Shown in pieces: positions 63,910-64,000 of a stretch of 64,000 nucleotides of DNA. A program made the position numbers and the translations under genes. This DNA comes from PALSA-894 sp963828625. GTDB taxonomy: Bacteria; Pseudomonadota; Alphaproteobacteria; Rhizobiales; Xanthobacteraceae. Below the pieces are notes generated by a model, which worked only from the letters and a program-made list of their open reading frames with translations, was not told the DNA's origin and made no database searches. Location: NCBI GenBank assembly GCA_963828625.1, contig CAWHEX010000003.1:757561-821560 (forward strand). Reading direction: 5' to 3'. Each line of letters starts with the position of its first letter. Position 1 is the first letter of the stretch.

Positions 63910-64000
<91 letters not shown>

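Overview
The window looks like chromosomal DNA of an alphaproteobacterium of the order Hyphomicrobiales (Rhizobiales), nearest in style to the Bradyrhizobium/Rhodoplanes/Xanthobacteraceae group. The reasons are the high GC content, the FeuP/FeuQ-like and PleC-like regulators, the block ccmI-ccmE-ccmF-ccmH, degP, response regulator, kinase, glnE, pleC (an order known from rhizobia), orphan TctC/Bug binding proteins and a RIME-like palindrome. The genus is an inference. About 60 protein genes, one tRNA and one broken piece of 16S rRNA are packed with almost no empty space; no gene-free stretch exceeds 300 bases.

Layout: 1-8.1 kb holds a cut phosphatase, two chemoreceptor-PilZ fusions, a lipoprotein, tRNA-Val, an L,D-transpeptidase, a DUF971 protein, moaA and an EamA transporter. 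8.4-14.6 kb is a TRAP transporter locus: dctQ and dctM face three consecutive paralogous dctP genes, each with its own hairpin terminator. 14.7-19.2 kb holds a membrane protein, a di-haem peroxidase fused to a cupredoxin with an overlapping secreted partner, and a divergent PKHD-type hydroxylase; the space between them carries an Irr/ICE-like inverted repeat, suggesting iron control. 19.2-31.5 kb holds a RelE-type toxin-antitoxin pair with a 42-base palindromic operator, mrp, several metabolic enzymes, a caspase-like protein without its catalytic residues, a sensor kinase, a TSUP transporter and dusA. 31.6-43.3 kb holds a two-gene ABC exporter, two TctC-type binding proteins, a cyclase, a flavin monooxygenase/nitronate monooxygenase pair, a CDF metal transporter with three C-terminal domains, and pepN. 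43.5-62.5 kb is the conserved core: pleC, glnE, a two-component pair, degP, an SGNH hydrolase, cytochrome c maturation genes, a lipoprotein and a PepSY-feuP-feuQ operon. 62.6-64 kb holds a nitroreductase, a phage-tail-like gene end and 16S rRNA sequence joined directly to it.

Two technical points affect all use of this annotation. First, about fifteen otherwise well-conserved genes are split by single frameshifts, most of them repaired by deleting one base; this is the mark of uncorrected sequencing insertions, so I report the genes as whole CDSs spanning the shift. Second, the right end fuses 16S rRNA to a protein-coding gene at about 63,910, probably an assembly junction.
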